Assembly (NCBI GenBank): GCA_937968025.1 | Contig: CALBSL010000044.1 | Location: forward strand, 1 to 7,492 | Length of the DNA stretch: 7,492 bases | DNA from: an uncultured bacterium | GTDB lineage: Bacteria > Patescibacteriota > Patescibacteriia > 2-12-FULL-60-25 | Direction of reading: 5' to 3' | Notes under the pieces: model-generated | Told to the model about the DNA's origin: nothing | What the model saw: the letters and a program-made list of their open reading frames with translations, nothing else | Database searches by the model: none | Position numbers and translations under genes: made by a program | Shown here: piece by piece, positions 1-5,670 of the stretch | Layout of the letters: the number at the start of each line of letters is the position of its first letter | Position numbering within the stretch: position 1 is the stretch's first letter

Positions 1-539
1 GAGCCAGAACATGTTTTGCAAGAAACACGCTTTGATCCTGCAGCCGCCCCTTCACCCTTGCAGACGTCACAACGATCGAATTTCAACAGCGTGATCTCTT
101 TCTTGACGCCAAAAATCGATTCCTTGAAGGCGAGCTCAACATCAACATGAATGTCCTGTCCCCGAGGCTTGCCTCGGCCACCTCCACTGCGACCAAACCC
201 AAACATTTCTCCCAGAACATCGCCCAGGTCGCCAAGATCATTCATGTTTACCTGGAACCCTCCCCCGCCGAACCCTCCAAAATCAAACCCACCAAACCCA
301 CCTGGACCACCAGGGCCCGGACCGCCCTGTTCAAACGCCGCCGATCCAAAGCGATCAAATGCAGCTCGTTTTTTATCATCACCAAGCACTTGGTACGCTT
401 CGTTCACGTCCTTGAACTTTTGTTCATTTCCTCCTTTATCAGGATGATGCTCGTGCGCCAAACGACGAAACGCTTTTTTGATTTCGTCCGCTGTCGCCGT
501 CTTCGGCACTCCGAGAATTGCGTAATAGTCTTTGGACAT
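1..539 (-). CDS. dnaJ: Chaperone DnaJ (Hsp40), 3' end off the window
   Basis: DnaJ delivers unfolded clients to DnaK and stimulates its ATPase in the cytoplasm. About 179 N-terminal residues are visible. The J domain begins MSKDYYAILGV and holds the essential HPD at residues 32-34. A Gly/Phe-rich stretch follows (about 72-125, GGFGGFDFGG). The Cys-rich zinc region then opens with CDVCKGEG at 157-164 and a second CKTC at 174-177. The order J, G/F, zinc fingers identifies a full type I DnaJ rather than a J-domain-only protein. The rest of the zinc region and the C-terminal substrate-binding domain lie beyond base 1. The ATG at 539 starts 4 nt after the stop of the upstream DUF6941-like gene, with no visible SD, so it is probably translated by coupling within the operon. 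Family assignment is secure; only completeness is unknown. Confidence 0.97.
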   Translation of the reverse strand, partial: MSKDYYAILGVPKTATADEIKKAFRRLAHEHHPDKGGNEQKFKDVNEAYQVLGDDKKRAAFDRFGSAAFEQGGPGPGGPGGFGGFDFGGFGGGGFQVNMNDLGDLGDVLGEMFGFGRSGGGRGKPRGQDIHVDVELAFKESIFGVKKEITLLKFDRCDVCKGEGAAAGSKRVSCKTCSG

Positions 540-543
540 GAGT

Positions 544-942
544 TTACGCCGATTTCACTACCAAGAAGAAGTTCTTCGCCACCTCTTCTCCATCCACGAC
601 GACCACGACATCATACGAGCCGAGCGCACGAATTGGGAGCAGGTGGAAGTTGAGCAATCCCGTGATCTTTTTCTGTGGATCATTGGTCGCTTGCACCTGA
701 AAATCGTGCTTGAAGAGCTCGGTTCCACTTTCGCGATGACGCATCGTCACGCGGACCTGCCGATCACGATCGAGTTCCGCGTCACGAATCTCGAAAGCGA
801 CGGACATCGCTGGCACCGTGAGGGGCGCCGCTTCCGTTGGCTCTTCTTTTGCAACGATCCGCTCAATAATCCCGTGGAGGACAAACGAGCCTTCCGTGGT
901 GCGTGCGGCGCGTTCGGCGCAGAGGAGAAAGTGTGGGGTCAT
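544..942 (-). CDS. Small DUF6941-like protein encoded between dnaK and dnaJ
   Basis: This 132-aa protein has no signal peptide or membrane segment. The N-terminal pattern (PHFLLCAERA, then GSFVLHGIIERIVAKEEP) and the C-terminal pattern (LPIRALGSYDVVVVVDGEEV then FFLVV) resemble, from memory, the DUF6941 family of small predicted beta-sandwich proteins. The visible strands alternate hydrophobic residues as expected for an Ig-like fold, and an 'ALGSYDVVV-DG' turn sits near the end. The biochemical role is unknown to me. It starts 3 nt after the dnaK stop and ends 4 nt before the dnaJ start, so it is almost certainly co-transcribed and under the same heat-shock control. A role as chaperone cofactor or stress protein is only a guess from position. 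The ATG at 942 is the natural start, immediately after dnaK; no SD is visible. That it is a real gene is well supported by the tight packing; the family name is tentative. Confidence 0.8.
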   Translation of the reverse strand: MTPHFLLCAERAARTTEGSFVLHGIIERIVAKEEPTEAAPLTVPAMSVAFEIRDAELDRDRQVRVTMRHRESGTELFKHDFQVQATNDPQKKITGLLNFHLLPIRALGSYDVVVVVDGEEVAKNFFLVVKSA

Positions 943-945
943 AAA

Positions 946-2832
946 CTAGGATTGGGTGGATGAGCCGTCGTTGCTTGCGTCACCGGCTGGTGGCGGCGTT
1001 TCCGTTTCTGGACGTGTCTGATACAGCGAGGCGCCGGCTTTCTGCGCTTCCGTCGCAAGTTCATCGGCAGCCTTCTTGATCGCTTCAAGATCCTCTCCAT
1101 CTTTCACCGCCTTCAACGCGTCGATCTTCGCATCAATTGCCGTCTTATCTTCTGCCTTAATCTTTTCCGCGTTCTCTTTGAGCATTTTTTCCGTCGTGTA
1201 GATCATGGTTTCAGCCATGTTCTTCACTTCGATCCCTTCACGCTTCTTTTTGTCTTCTTCGGCGTGCAGTTCCGCTTCTTTGCGCATGCGTTCAACCTCT
1301 TCCTTCGAGAGGTTCGTGGAAGCCGTGATAACGATCTGCTGCTCTTTGTTGGTTGCCTTGTCTTTTGCTTTCACGGAAAGGATGCCGTTCGCATCGAGGT
1401 CGAATGAGACCTCCACCTGTGGCACGCCACGTGGAGCCGATGGAATACCGGAGAGCGTAAAGCGTCCGAGGGAGCGGTTATCACCCGCCAACTCACGCTC
1501 ACCCTGCAAAACATGGACCTCTACAGACGTTTGTCCGTCTGCTGCCGTCGAGAAGATCTGCGATTTCGACGTTGGAATGGTCGTGTTTCGCTCAATCACC
1601 TTCGTCATGATGCCGCCCATCGTTTCAATACCAAGCGACAATGGCGTGACATCGAGGAGCAAGAGCTCTCCTTTAATATCTCCCTGAAGGTTTCCGGCCT
1701 GAATAGCCGCACCTACCGCAACGACCTCATCCGGGTTGACGGAAGCGTTTGGCTTTTTGCCGAAGAATTTCTCCACGGTTTGCTGCACGAGCGGCATACG
1801 TGTCATCCCACCCACCATGATCACCTCTTGAATATCACCGATCGAAAGCTTGGCGTCAGCGAGCGCCTTCTTACATGGTTCGAGGGTTTTCTCGACCAAA
1901 TCCCCCACGAGCTGCTCGAGTTTTGCGCGAGAGAGCTTCAAGAGCAGGTGCTTTGGACCGGACGCATCCACGCTGATAAATGGCTGGTTGATTTCCGTCT
2001 CAAGCGCACTGGAAAGCTCGATCTTTGCTTTTTCCGCAGCATCCTTGATGCGCTGAAGAGCAAGCGGATCTTTTCCAAGGTCTACCCCTTCTGCTTTCTT
2101 GAATTCATCCACGATCCAACTAATAATTCGCTGATCGAAGTCGTCACCGCCAAGGTGCGTGTCGCCATTGGTGGCACGGACCTCAATGGTGTTTTGATCC
2201 GTAGCGGCATCGTACGCAACTTCGAGCACGGACACGTCAAACGTTCCTCCCCCGAGGTCGTACACCACAATCTTCTCATCCTTTTTACGATCGAAGCCAT
2301 ACGCGAGAGCGGCGGCGGTCGGCTCGTTGATGATACGACGAACATTCAACCCCGCAATTTCGCCGGCGATTTTGGTCGCTTGGCGCTGAGAGTCATCGAA
2401 ATACGCTGGAACCGTGATCACGGCTTCCGTGATTTTTTCACCGATTCGCGCTTCGGCGTCCGCCTTGAGCTTCTGAAGGACCATCGCCGAAATCTCTTCA
2501 GGCGTGTATTCCTTCCCGGCCATCACCACTTTCACCGCATCGCCAGAAGCGACCACCTTGTACGGCAACCACTTCTGATCACGGGTCACTTCGGCGTCAT
2601 TCGCCCGGCGGCCAATGAGGCGCTTCACGGAAAACAGGGTGTTTTCTGGGTTCACCATCCCCTGACGCTTCGCTACCTGCCCACCAAGGCGCTCGCCAGA
2701 CTTTGAAATCGCAATAACGGAAGGCGTTGTGCGCGCTCCTTCAGCGTTTTCTAATACTTTCGGCTGGCCACCTTCAACGATGGCCATACACGAGTTGGTC
2801 GTACCAAGGTCGATTCCGAGAATTTTTGACAT
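946..2832 (-). CDS. dnaK: Chaperone DnaK (Hsp70)
   Basis: ATP-driven Hsp70 chaperone of 628 aa, close to the usual bacterial length. The nucleotide-binding domain (about 1-388) shows phosphate-1 GIDLGTTNS at 6-14, [11 protein letters not shown] at 191-201 and the adenosine motif GGMTRMP at 341-347. The interdomain linker [12 protein letters not shown] (390-401) leads into the beta substrate-binding domain, with ERNTTIPT at 414-421 and [15 protein letters not shown] at 444-458. A helical lid runs from about 508 to 604. GGQ at 21-23 and a complete NBD fit the Gram-negative-type DnaK that works with GrpE. The C-terminal tail after 605 is Pro/Thr/Ser-rich and ends SSTQS, lacking the acidic EEV-type end of many DnaKs. 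The gene follows hsp20 by 2 nt and precedes the DUF6941-like gene by 3 nt. ATG at 2832, no evident SD. Its inputs (GrpE, DnaJ) are in the same operon. Confidence 0.99.
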   Translation of the reverse strand: MSKILGIDLGTTNSCMAIVEGGQPKVLENAEGARTTPSVIAISKSGERLGGQVAKRQGMVNPENTLFSVKRLIGRRANDAEVTRDQKWLPYKVVASGDAVKVVMAGKEYTPEEISAMVLQKLKADAEARIGEKITEAVITVPAYFDDSQRQATKIAGEIAGLNVRRIINEPTAAALAYGFDRKKDEKIVVYDLGGGTFDVSVLEVAYDAATDQNTIEVRATNGDTHLGGDDFDQRIISWIVDEFKKAEGVDLGKDPLALQRIKDAAEKAKIELSSALETEINQPFISVDASGPKHLLLKLSRAKLEQLVGDLVEKTLEPCKKALADAKLSIGDIQEVIMVGGMTRMPLVQQTVEKFFGKKPNASVNPDEVVAVGAAIQAGNLQGDIKGELLLLDVTPLSLGIETMGGIMTKVIERNTTIPTSKSQIFSTAADGQTSVEVHVLQGERELAGDNRSLGRFTLSGIPSAPRGVPQVEVSFDLDANGILSVKAKDKATNKEQQIVITASTNLSKEEVERMRKEAELHAEEDKKKREGIEVKNMAETMIYTTEKMLKENAEKIKAEDKTAIDAKIDALKAVKDGEDLEAIKKAADELATEAQKAGASLYQTRPETETPPPAGDASNDGSSTQS

Positions 2833-2834
2833 AA

Positions 2835-3272
2835 TTAGGAAGGTTTATTGGTTATTTTGATGGTTGTTCCTGAATCAGCTCGTTTTGGGAGACGAATCTT
2901 GAGCACTCCCTGCTCGTACGAAGCTTCTGCCTGATCTTCTTGCACGGGTGCCGGGAGGGGAATCTGGCGGAATACGGCTCCGTGACGCACCTCTTTTCGG
3001 TAGTACGTCTTTTCATCCACTTCTGTCCGACGCTCGCTCAACGCCTTGATAGAGAGCACGCCACGATCAACGGAGAGCTCGATATTTTTCGGATCGACGC
3101 CGGCCATGGGCGCCTCAACCATGATCGCTTCTGGTGTTTCGTAGACGTCAACCGGCGGGATCAGTCCACCGCCCTTCCCCGTAGGGATGAGCGAGGAACG
3201 AAGCTCGTCGGTCATCTGGTCCATGGCGTTGAGGGGTTCAAACAAGAAGGGAGACCATTTAATGAGTGACAT
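2835..3272 (-). CDS. hsp20: Small heat-shock protein, Hsp20/alpha-crystallin family
   Basis: ATP-independent holdase of 145 aa that binds unfolding proteins and passes them to DnaK/DnaJ. The N-terminal arm (about 1-38, with [10 protein letters not shown]) is followed by an alpha-crystallin domain from [12 protein letters not shown] to the signature GVLKIRLPK. The C-terminal I-x-I anchor is visible as IKI in TTIKITN. All three parts of the family are present, so it should be functional. I chose the ATG at 3272 (MSLIKW). A longer reading would begin at a TTG at 3290 and overlap the grpE end; the ATG sits 10 nt after the grpE stop and gives a conventional N-terminus. No SD is visible. Its location between grpE and dnaK, rather than as a separate gene, puts holdase and foldase under one promoter. 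Confidence 0.95.
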   Translation of the reverse strand: MSLIKWSPFLFEPLNAMDQMTDELRSSLIPTGKGGGLIPPVDVYETPEAIMVEAPMAGVDPKNIELSVDRGVLSIKALSERRTEVDEKTYYRKEVRHGAVFRQIPLPAPVQEDQAEASYEQGVLKIRLPKRADSGTTIKITNKPS

Positions 3273-3282
3273 AGGCGAGGGT

Positions 3283-3795
3283 TTAAGCAACGCGCTTGGC
3301 GATGATCACGCGAGCTGGCTGAAGGACGCGCCCATGAAGCTTCCAGCCTGGCTGAGTCACCCGGAGGATCGTTCCTTCCGCCGCATCAGAAGCCTCTTCT
3401 CCGACGGCATCATGCACCTGTGGATCAAAGACGCCATCGGTCGCGACTCGTTCGAGTCCCGCTTGGCTAGCCGCCTGGTCCCACAACGTCTGCACTGCTT
3501 TTACCCCCACGAGCCACTGTTCCCAGGTTCGCTTGGCTTCGTCTGGAAGCATGTCTGTCGCTGGCACAAAGCTCATCGCGAGACGGAATTGGTCCAGAGT
3601 TGGAAGCAGGTCGCGCAACAACCGTTCGTTCGCGAATTTGGTGAGTTCACCTCGTTCGCGTTCACGTTCACGTTGCAGGTTCTGATAATCGGCCTGCGCA
3701 CGTTTCCAACCAGCAAGATAGTCTTGACATGAAGCACAGGTGTTCGCTGCCGTTTCTGCTTCTACCACCTCCGGTTGTTGATGAAGTTCGTCCAT
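3283..3795 (-). CDS. grpE: Nucleotide exchange factor GrpE
   Basis: GrpE dimers release ADP from DnaK and reset the chaperone cycle. The 170-aa protein is near the short end of the family. An acidic N-terminus carries an unusual CASC (Cys20 and Cys23). A long charged helix follows (YLAGWKRAQADYQNLQRERERERG, about residues 26-49), matching the GrpE dimerisation helix. A second helical part (NERLLRDLLPTLDQFRLA) corresponds to the four-helix bundle. The C-terminal beta domain that contacts DnaK shows the family pattern FDPQVHDAV, then GTILRVTQPGWKLHGRVLQPARVIIAK. The ATG at 3795 lies 9 nt after the hrcA stop, no SD. Note the Trp-Lys in GWKLHGRVLQPA where many GrpEs have GYxLxxRVLRPA. Confidence 0.97.
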   Translation of the reverse strand: MDELHQQPEVVEAETAANTCASCQDYLAGWKRAQADYQNLQRERERERGELTKFANERLLRDLLPTLDQFRLAMSFVPATDMLPDEAKRTWEQWLVGVKAVQTLWDQAASQAGLERVATDGVFDPQVHDAVGEEASDAAEGTILRVTQPGWKLHGRVLQPARVIIAKRVA

Positions 3796-3804
3796 AGAAG
3801 AATG

Positions 3805-4485
3805 CTACTTGAGTAATTGATGAACGGCCTGAACGGCGGCATACACTCGCTGATACGGGAGGCGCAATGGGCCCAATACCCCGAACATCATCCCTTCACG
3901 GCCTAGATAAATCACGGAACAAGCTGGGCCAAAGGGACTTTCCGCCCCCACCAAGACGCGAGGATCGCTTGCCGGCGGAAGTTGATGCAGGGCGTCATCG
4001 AGGCGATCAAGCACCTCTGACAACGACACGACTCGGTTCCAATCACGAAATTCCGGTTGGCCGAAGAGTTGCGAGAGGCCTGTGTAGTAGGAATCAATCA
4101 TGCCGAGACGAGCGAAGACCGCAAGCCCCGTCAGATCAGCGACGCTCCGAGCGAGATGCTTGTGCCGCACCGCTTCAGGTTGTCCAGCGGCAGATTCGAG
4201 CACCGCTCGTTCCTGCGGGTCAAGCGCCAGTTGATCAAGGCTCGTTTCCACATAATACCGATAGCCGAGCTCGGTCGGCACCCGTCCGCCCGAAGTATGC
4301 GGCTGAACAAGGTACCCGGCAGCATCAAGCTCTGCGAACCAATTTCGGACCGTTGCTGAACTCACCCCCAAACCATACGAATCCACAAGTGTCTGTGATC
4401 CGACGGGTAAGGCGGTTTTTTGATATTCCTCGACCACGGCCTGTAGGAGGCGCAGGAGTCGAGGGGAAAGACTCGGTTCAGCCAT
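3805..4485 (-). CDS. hrcA: Heat-inducible transcription repressor HrcA, short form
   Basis: HrcA binds the CIRCE operator and represses chaperone genes; its own folding depends on chaperones, which provides feedback. The N-terminal winged helix (about 1-75) is clear: LSPRLLRLLQAVVEEY, SSATVRNWFAELDAAGYL with TVRN at 45-48, and HTSGGRVPT at 63-71, then GYRYYV. The C-terminal end retains the family element GVLGPLRLPYQRVYAAV. At 226 aa it is well below the roughly 340 aa I expect for typical HrcA, so part of the middle (inserted/GAF-like region) is missing. Both ends are intact, so this is internal shortening, not truncation by a stop. It is the first gene of the operon. The ATG at 4485 has CCTCTCT before it and no SD. 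The CIRCE just upstream implies autoregulation. Confidence 0.95.
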   Translation of the reverse strand: MAEPSLSPRLLRLLQAVVEEYQKTALPVGSQTLVDSYGLGVSSATVRNWFAELDAAGYLVQPHTSGGRVPTELGYRYYVETSLDQLALDPQERAVLESAAGQPEAVRHKHLARSVADLTGLAVFARLGMIDSYYTGLSQLFGQPEFRDWNRVVSLSEVLDRLDDALHQLPPASDPRVLVGAESPFGPACSVIYLGREGMMFGVLGPLRLPYQRVYAAVQAVHQLLK

Positions 4486-4494
4486 AGAGAGGAT

Positions 4495-4521
4495 TTGGCA
4501 CTCTCAAATGCTGAGTGCTAA
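4495..4521 (-). promoter_or_regulatory. CIRCE operator (HrcA binding site)
   Basis: On the plus strand TTGGCACTC, 9 nt, GAGTGCTAA. The consensus is TTAGCACTC-N9-GAGTGCTAA, so one base differs (G for A at position 3 of the left arm). It lies 9 nt upstream of the hrcA ATG and covers the predicted transcription start, where bound HrcA would block RNA polymerase. Together with the adjacent hrcA gene this is strong support for HrcA control of the whole chaperone operon. Confidence 0.96.
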
Positions 4522-4525
4522 AGCT

Positions 4526-4554
4526 AGGATATAAAGCTTGGCGCAGGGTGTCAA
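4526..4554 (-). promoter_or_regulatory. Sigma70-type promoter of the hrcA-to-dnaJ operon
   Basis: Read on the minus strand: -35 TTGACA (4549-4554, perfect), spacer of 17 nt (4532-4548), -10 TATCCT (4526-4531). An alternative -10, TATATC, overlaps with a shorter spacer. Transcription would begin near base 4519, inside the right CIRCE arm, giving a leader of about 35 nt to hrcA. No other promoter was noticed inside the operon. Confidence 0.8.
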
Positions 4555-4589
4555 GCAGTCGTAAACTGATCGAATTTGTTCACGAAATC

Positions 4590-4618
4590 TTGACAAAATT
4601 GAGGATTCTTGCTAGGGT
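4590..4618 (+). promoter_or_regulatory. Divergent sigma70-type promoter for the lipoprotein gene
   Basis: -35 TTGACA (4590-4595, perfect), 17-nt spacer, -10 TAGGGT (4613-4618) preceded by TGC, that is, an extended -10 (TGn). The extended element and perfect -35 could compensate for the weak -10 hexamer. Predicted start near 4625, leaving a leader of about 95 nt before the ATG at 4721. The two divergent -35 boxes are about 35 bp apart, so the promoters could influence each other. CIRCE lies on the far side of the operon promoter. Confidence 0.6.
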
Positions 4619-4634
4619 ATGCCGCAACGTGTAT

Positions 4635-4654
4635 GCTCGTCGTAGGTGACGAGC
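4635..4654 (+). other. Small perfect hairpin in the lipoprotein mRNA leader
   Basis: GCTCGTC (4635-4641), 6-nt loop, GACGAGC (4648-4654): a 7-bp perfect stem about 10 nt after the predicted transcription start. There is no following U-tract, so it is not an intrinsic terminator. It could stabilise the 5' end of the mRNA or be chance in GC-rich DNA. It matches no riboswitch class I know. Confidence 0.35.
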
Positions 4655-4710
4655 CTCTGCTCGGAACTCAAAAGGTCCGGCATCACGCCGTACTTTCACC
4701 CCAACGCCCT

Positions 4711-4715
4711 GGAGG
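4711..4715 (+). promoter_or_regulatory. Shine-Dalgarno site GGAGG that fixes the lipoprotein start
   Basis: GGAGG ends 5 nt before the ATG at 4721. This decides between that ATG and an in-frame upstream GTG at 4646, which would add 25 residues in front of the signal peptide and has no such site. It stands out because none of the six chaperone-operon genes shows an SD. Confidence 0.75.
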
Positions 4716-4720
4716 GCAAG

Positions 4721-5566
4721 ATGAACCAGGTTCGTGTGTTTCTCAGCGTTCTTCTCCTCTCTCTCGGCGCCATGACGGGGTGCGGCAGTGAGCTGCCCCC
4801 TTCGATGACGCCCGACGCCTCGGTGGCGACGGCTGACGCCGCTCGCGCCGATGCGAACCTCCCCGGGACGGACGCCGTGGTCTCCACGACGGACTCCCCG
4901 ACCCCCACCGACGACAGCGCCAGCGGGAACATCTGCACCCCGACGTACACGTCCCGGTGCACGGGCGCGACCATGTGTCGCCCCAGCCAGTTCGATGCCT
5001 GCACTGGCGCCCAGGCCTGCTCCTGCGGGACCCTGACGCCGGCGCAGCTCAGCACGCTGCTCGACTACAGCTGCCAGACCGGCTGGAACTCGATGACCGA
5101 CATGCCTGAGTGGGATCAGTCCTGCATCGACGCCGTCCGGGCCAAGACCGCGGGCGACATGCGCTGCTCCCCCGGGAGCAACAACTGCAGCGTCCACCTC
5201 CCGGACGACATCGTCTATACGCCCTCCGTCTGGAGCGAGTCAGCTCGGACGTGGGTGATGGACCGCCGCTGGTGGATTGCGGTTCCGGGCGGCAGTCCGC
5301 GGCCCGTCTCAACCACCTGGGCCGGCTACAGCGCCCACGGACACCCGATGGCCCGCCTCATCATCGGACCGGGCAGGATGGAGTGCGTGAACCTGTCCTG
5401 CTACTGGCGCCGCTCCAACGCCCTTCGGAACATCCTGTCCTCGGCGGTGCTCACGTTCATGGGTCGCTGTGACGCACGGCTCGACGAGTACGCCCCGGGT
5501 GCCTCAGAGCCGATGCGGAGCATCACGCTCTACAACGATCTCGCCGGCACCGACTGCATCGAGTGA
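4721..5566 (+). CDS. Secreted Cys-rich lipoprotein of unknown function
   Basis: I do not recognise a functional family in this 281-aa protein. The N-terminus MNQVRVFLSVLLLSLGAMTGC is a type II signal peptide: a short basic start, a hydrophobic core, and an MTGC lipobox with lipidated Cys21. Residues 22-70 form an Asp/Ala/Ser/Thr/Pro-rich linker with repeated DA/AD steps, a style I associate with surface lipoproteins of Myxococcota. From Cys72 on, 14 cysteines are spread through the domain, implying disulfides outside the cytoplasm. A Trp-rich patch (WVMDRRWWIAVPGG) lies mid-domain. Third codon positions are overwhelmingly G or C, unlike the chaperone genes and the convergent ORF. With its own promoter, SD and terminator it looks like an imported stand-alone cassette. 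Start ATG chosen for the SD and signal peptide. It is convergent with the downstream minus-strand gene. Confidence 0.85.
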   Translation: MNQVRVFLSVLLLSLGAMTGCGSELPPSMTPDASVATADAARADANLPGTDAVVSTTDSPTPTDDSASGNICTPTYTSRCTGATMCRPSQFDACTGAQACSCGTLTPAQLSTLLDYSCQTGWNSMTDMPEWDQSCIDAVRAKTAGDMRCSPGSNNCSVHLPDDIVYTPSVWSESARTWVMDRRWWIAVPGGSPRPVSTTWAGYSAHGHPMARLIIGPGRMECVNLSCYWRRSNALRNILSSAVLTFMGRCDARLDEYAPGASEPMRSITLYNDLAGTDCIE

Positions 5567-5571
5567 CCCCT

Positions 5572-5605
5572 CCCCGCTCTCCACCAGAGCGGGGCTTTTC
5601 TTTTT
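5572..5605 (+). terminator. Intrinsic terminator of the lipoprotein gene
   Basis: CCCCGCTCT (5572-5580), 5-nt loop CCACC, AGAGCGGGG (5586-5594): a 9-bp perfect GC-rich stem followed by CTTTTCTTTTT (5595-5605). It begins 5 nt after the TGA stop. Classic Rho-independent layout for plus-strand transcription. Confidence 0.93.
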
Positions 5606-5629
5606 CAACGGTAGTTCTAGCGGATAAAC

Positions 5630-5667
5630 GGTATCCAAAAACAGGCCTAAGCCTGTTTTTGGATACC
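5630..5667. terminator. Long perfect hairpin, probable bidirectional terminator
   Basis: Left arm GGTATCCAAAAACAGGC (5630-5646), loop CTAA, right arm 5651-5667: a 17-bp perfect inverted repeat. The core CAGGC/GCCTG is flanked by A5 and T5, so transcripts of either strand carry a stem followed by U5. It sits between the convergent lipoprotein gene and the large minus-strand ORF, just past the latter's TAA (5671-5673). It would end the minus-strand transcript and back up the first terminator for the plus strand. Confidence 0.8.
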
Positions 5668-5670
5668 TAC

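Noticed and set aside
532..963. Plus-strand ORF opposite the DUF6941-like gene
   Set aside because: Its complement fits tightly between dnaK and dnaJ and has family resemblance; the plus reading does not.
1513..2706. Long plus-strand ORF (397 codons) opposite dnaK
   Set aside because: Lies wholly antisense to a textbook dnaK; its translation is Arg/His/Leu-rich with no recognisable domain. A codon-bias shadow.
3273..3290. TTG start extending hsp20 by six residues
   Set aside because: Overlaps the grpE stop; the ATG at 3272 is conventional and fits the operon spacing.
3187..3732. Plus-strand ORF opposite grpE and hsp20
   Set aside because: Overlaps two clear chaperone genes and shows no domain.
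3867..4487. Plus-strand ORF opposite hrcA
   Set aside because: Arg/Pro-rich translation typical of an antisense frame; hrcA is certain.
4646..4720. Upstream GTG extension of the lipoprotein
   Set aside because: Would put 25 residues before the signal peptide and has no SD; the ATG at 4721 has GGAGG at proper spacing.
4580..5197. Minus-strand ORF opposite the lipoprotein gene
   Set aside because: Ala/Gly/Arg low-complexity translation expected in antisense of GC-rich DNA; the plus frame has SD, signal peptide and terminator.
5630..5667. 17-bp inverted repeat as a transposon end or attachment site
   Set aside because: Single copy, no transposase or integrase nearby, no target duplication seen; the A5/T5 flanks and convergent-gene position fit a terminator better.
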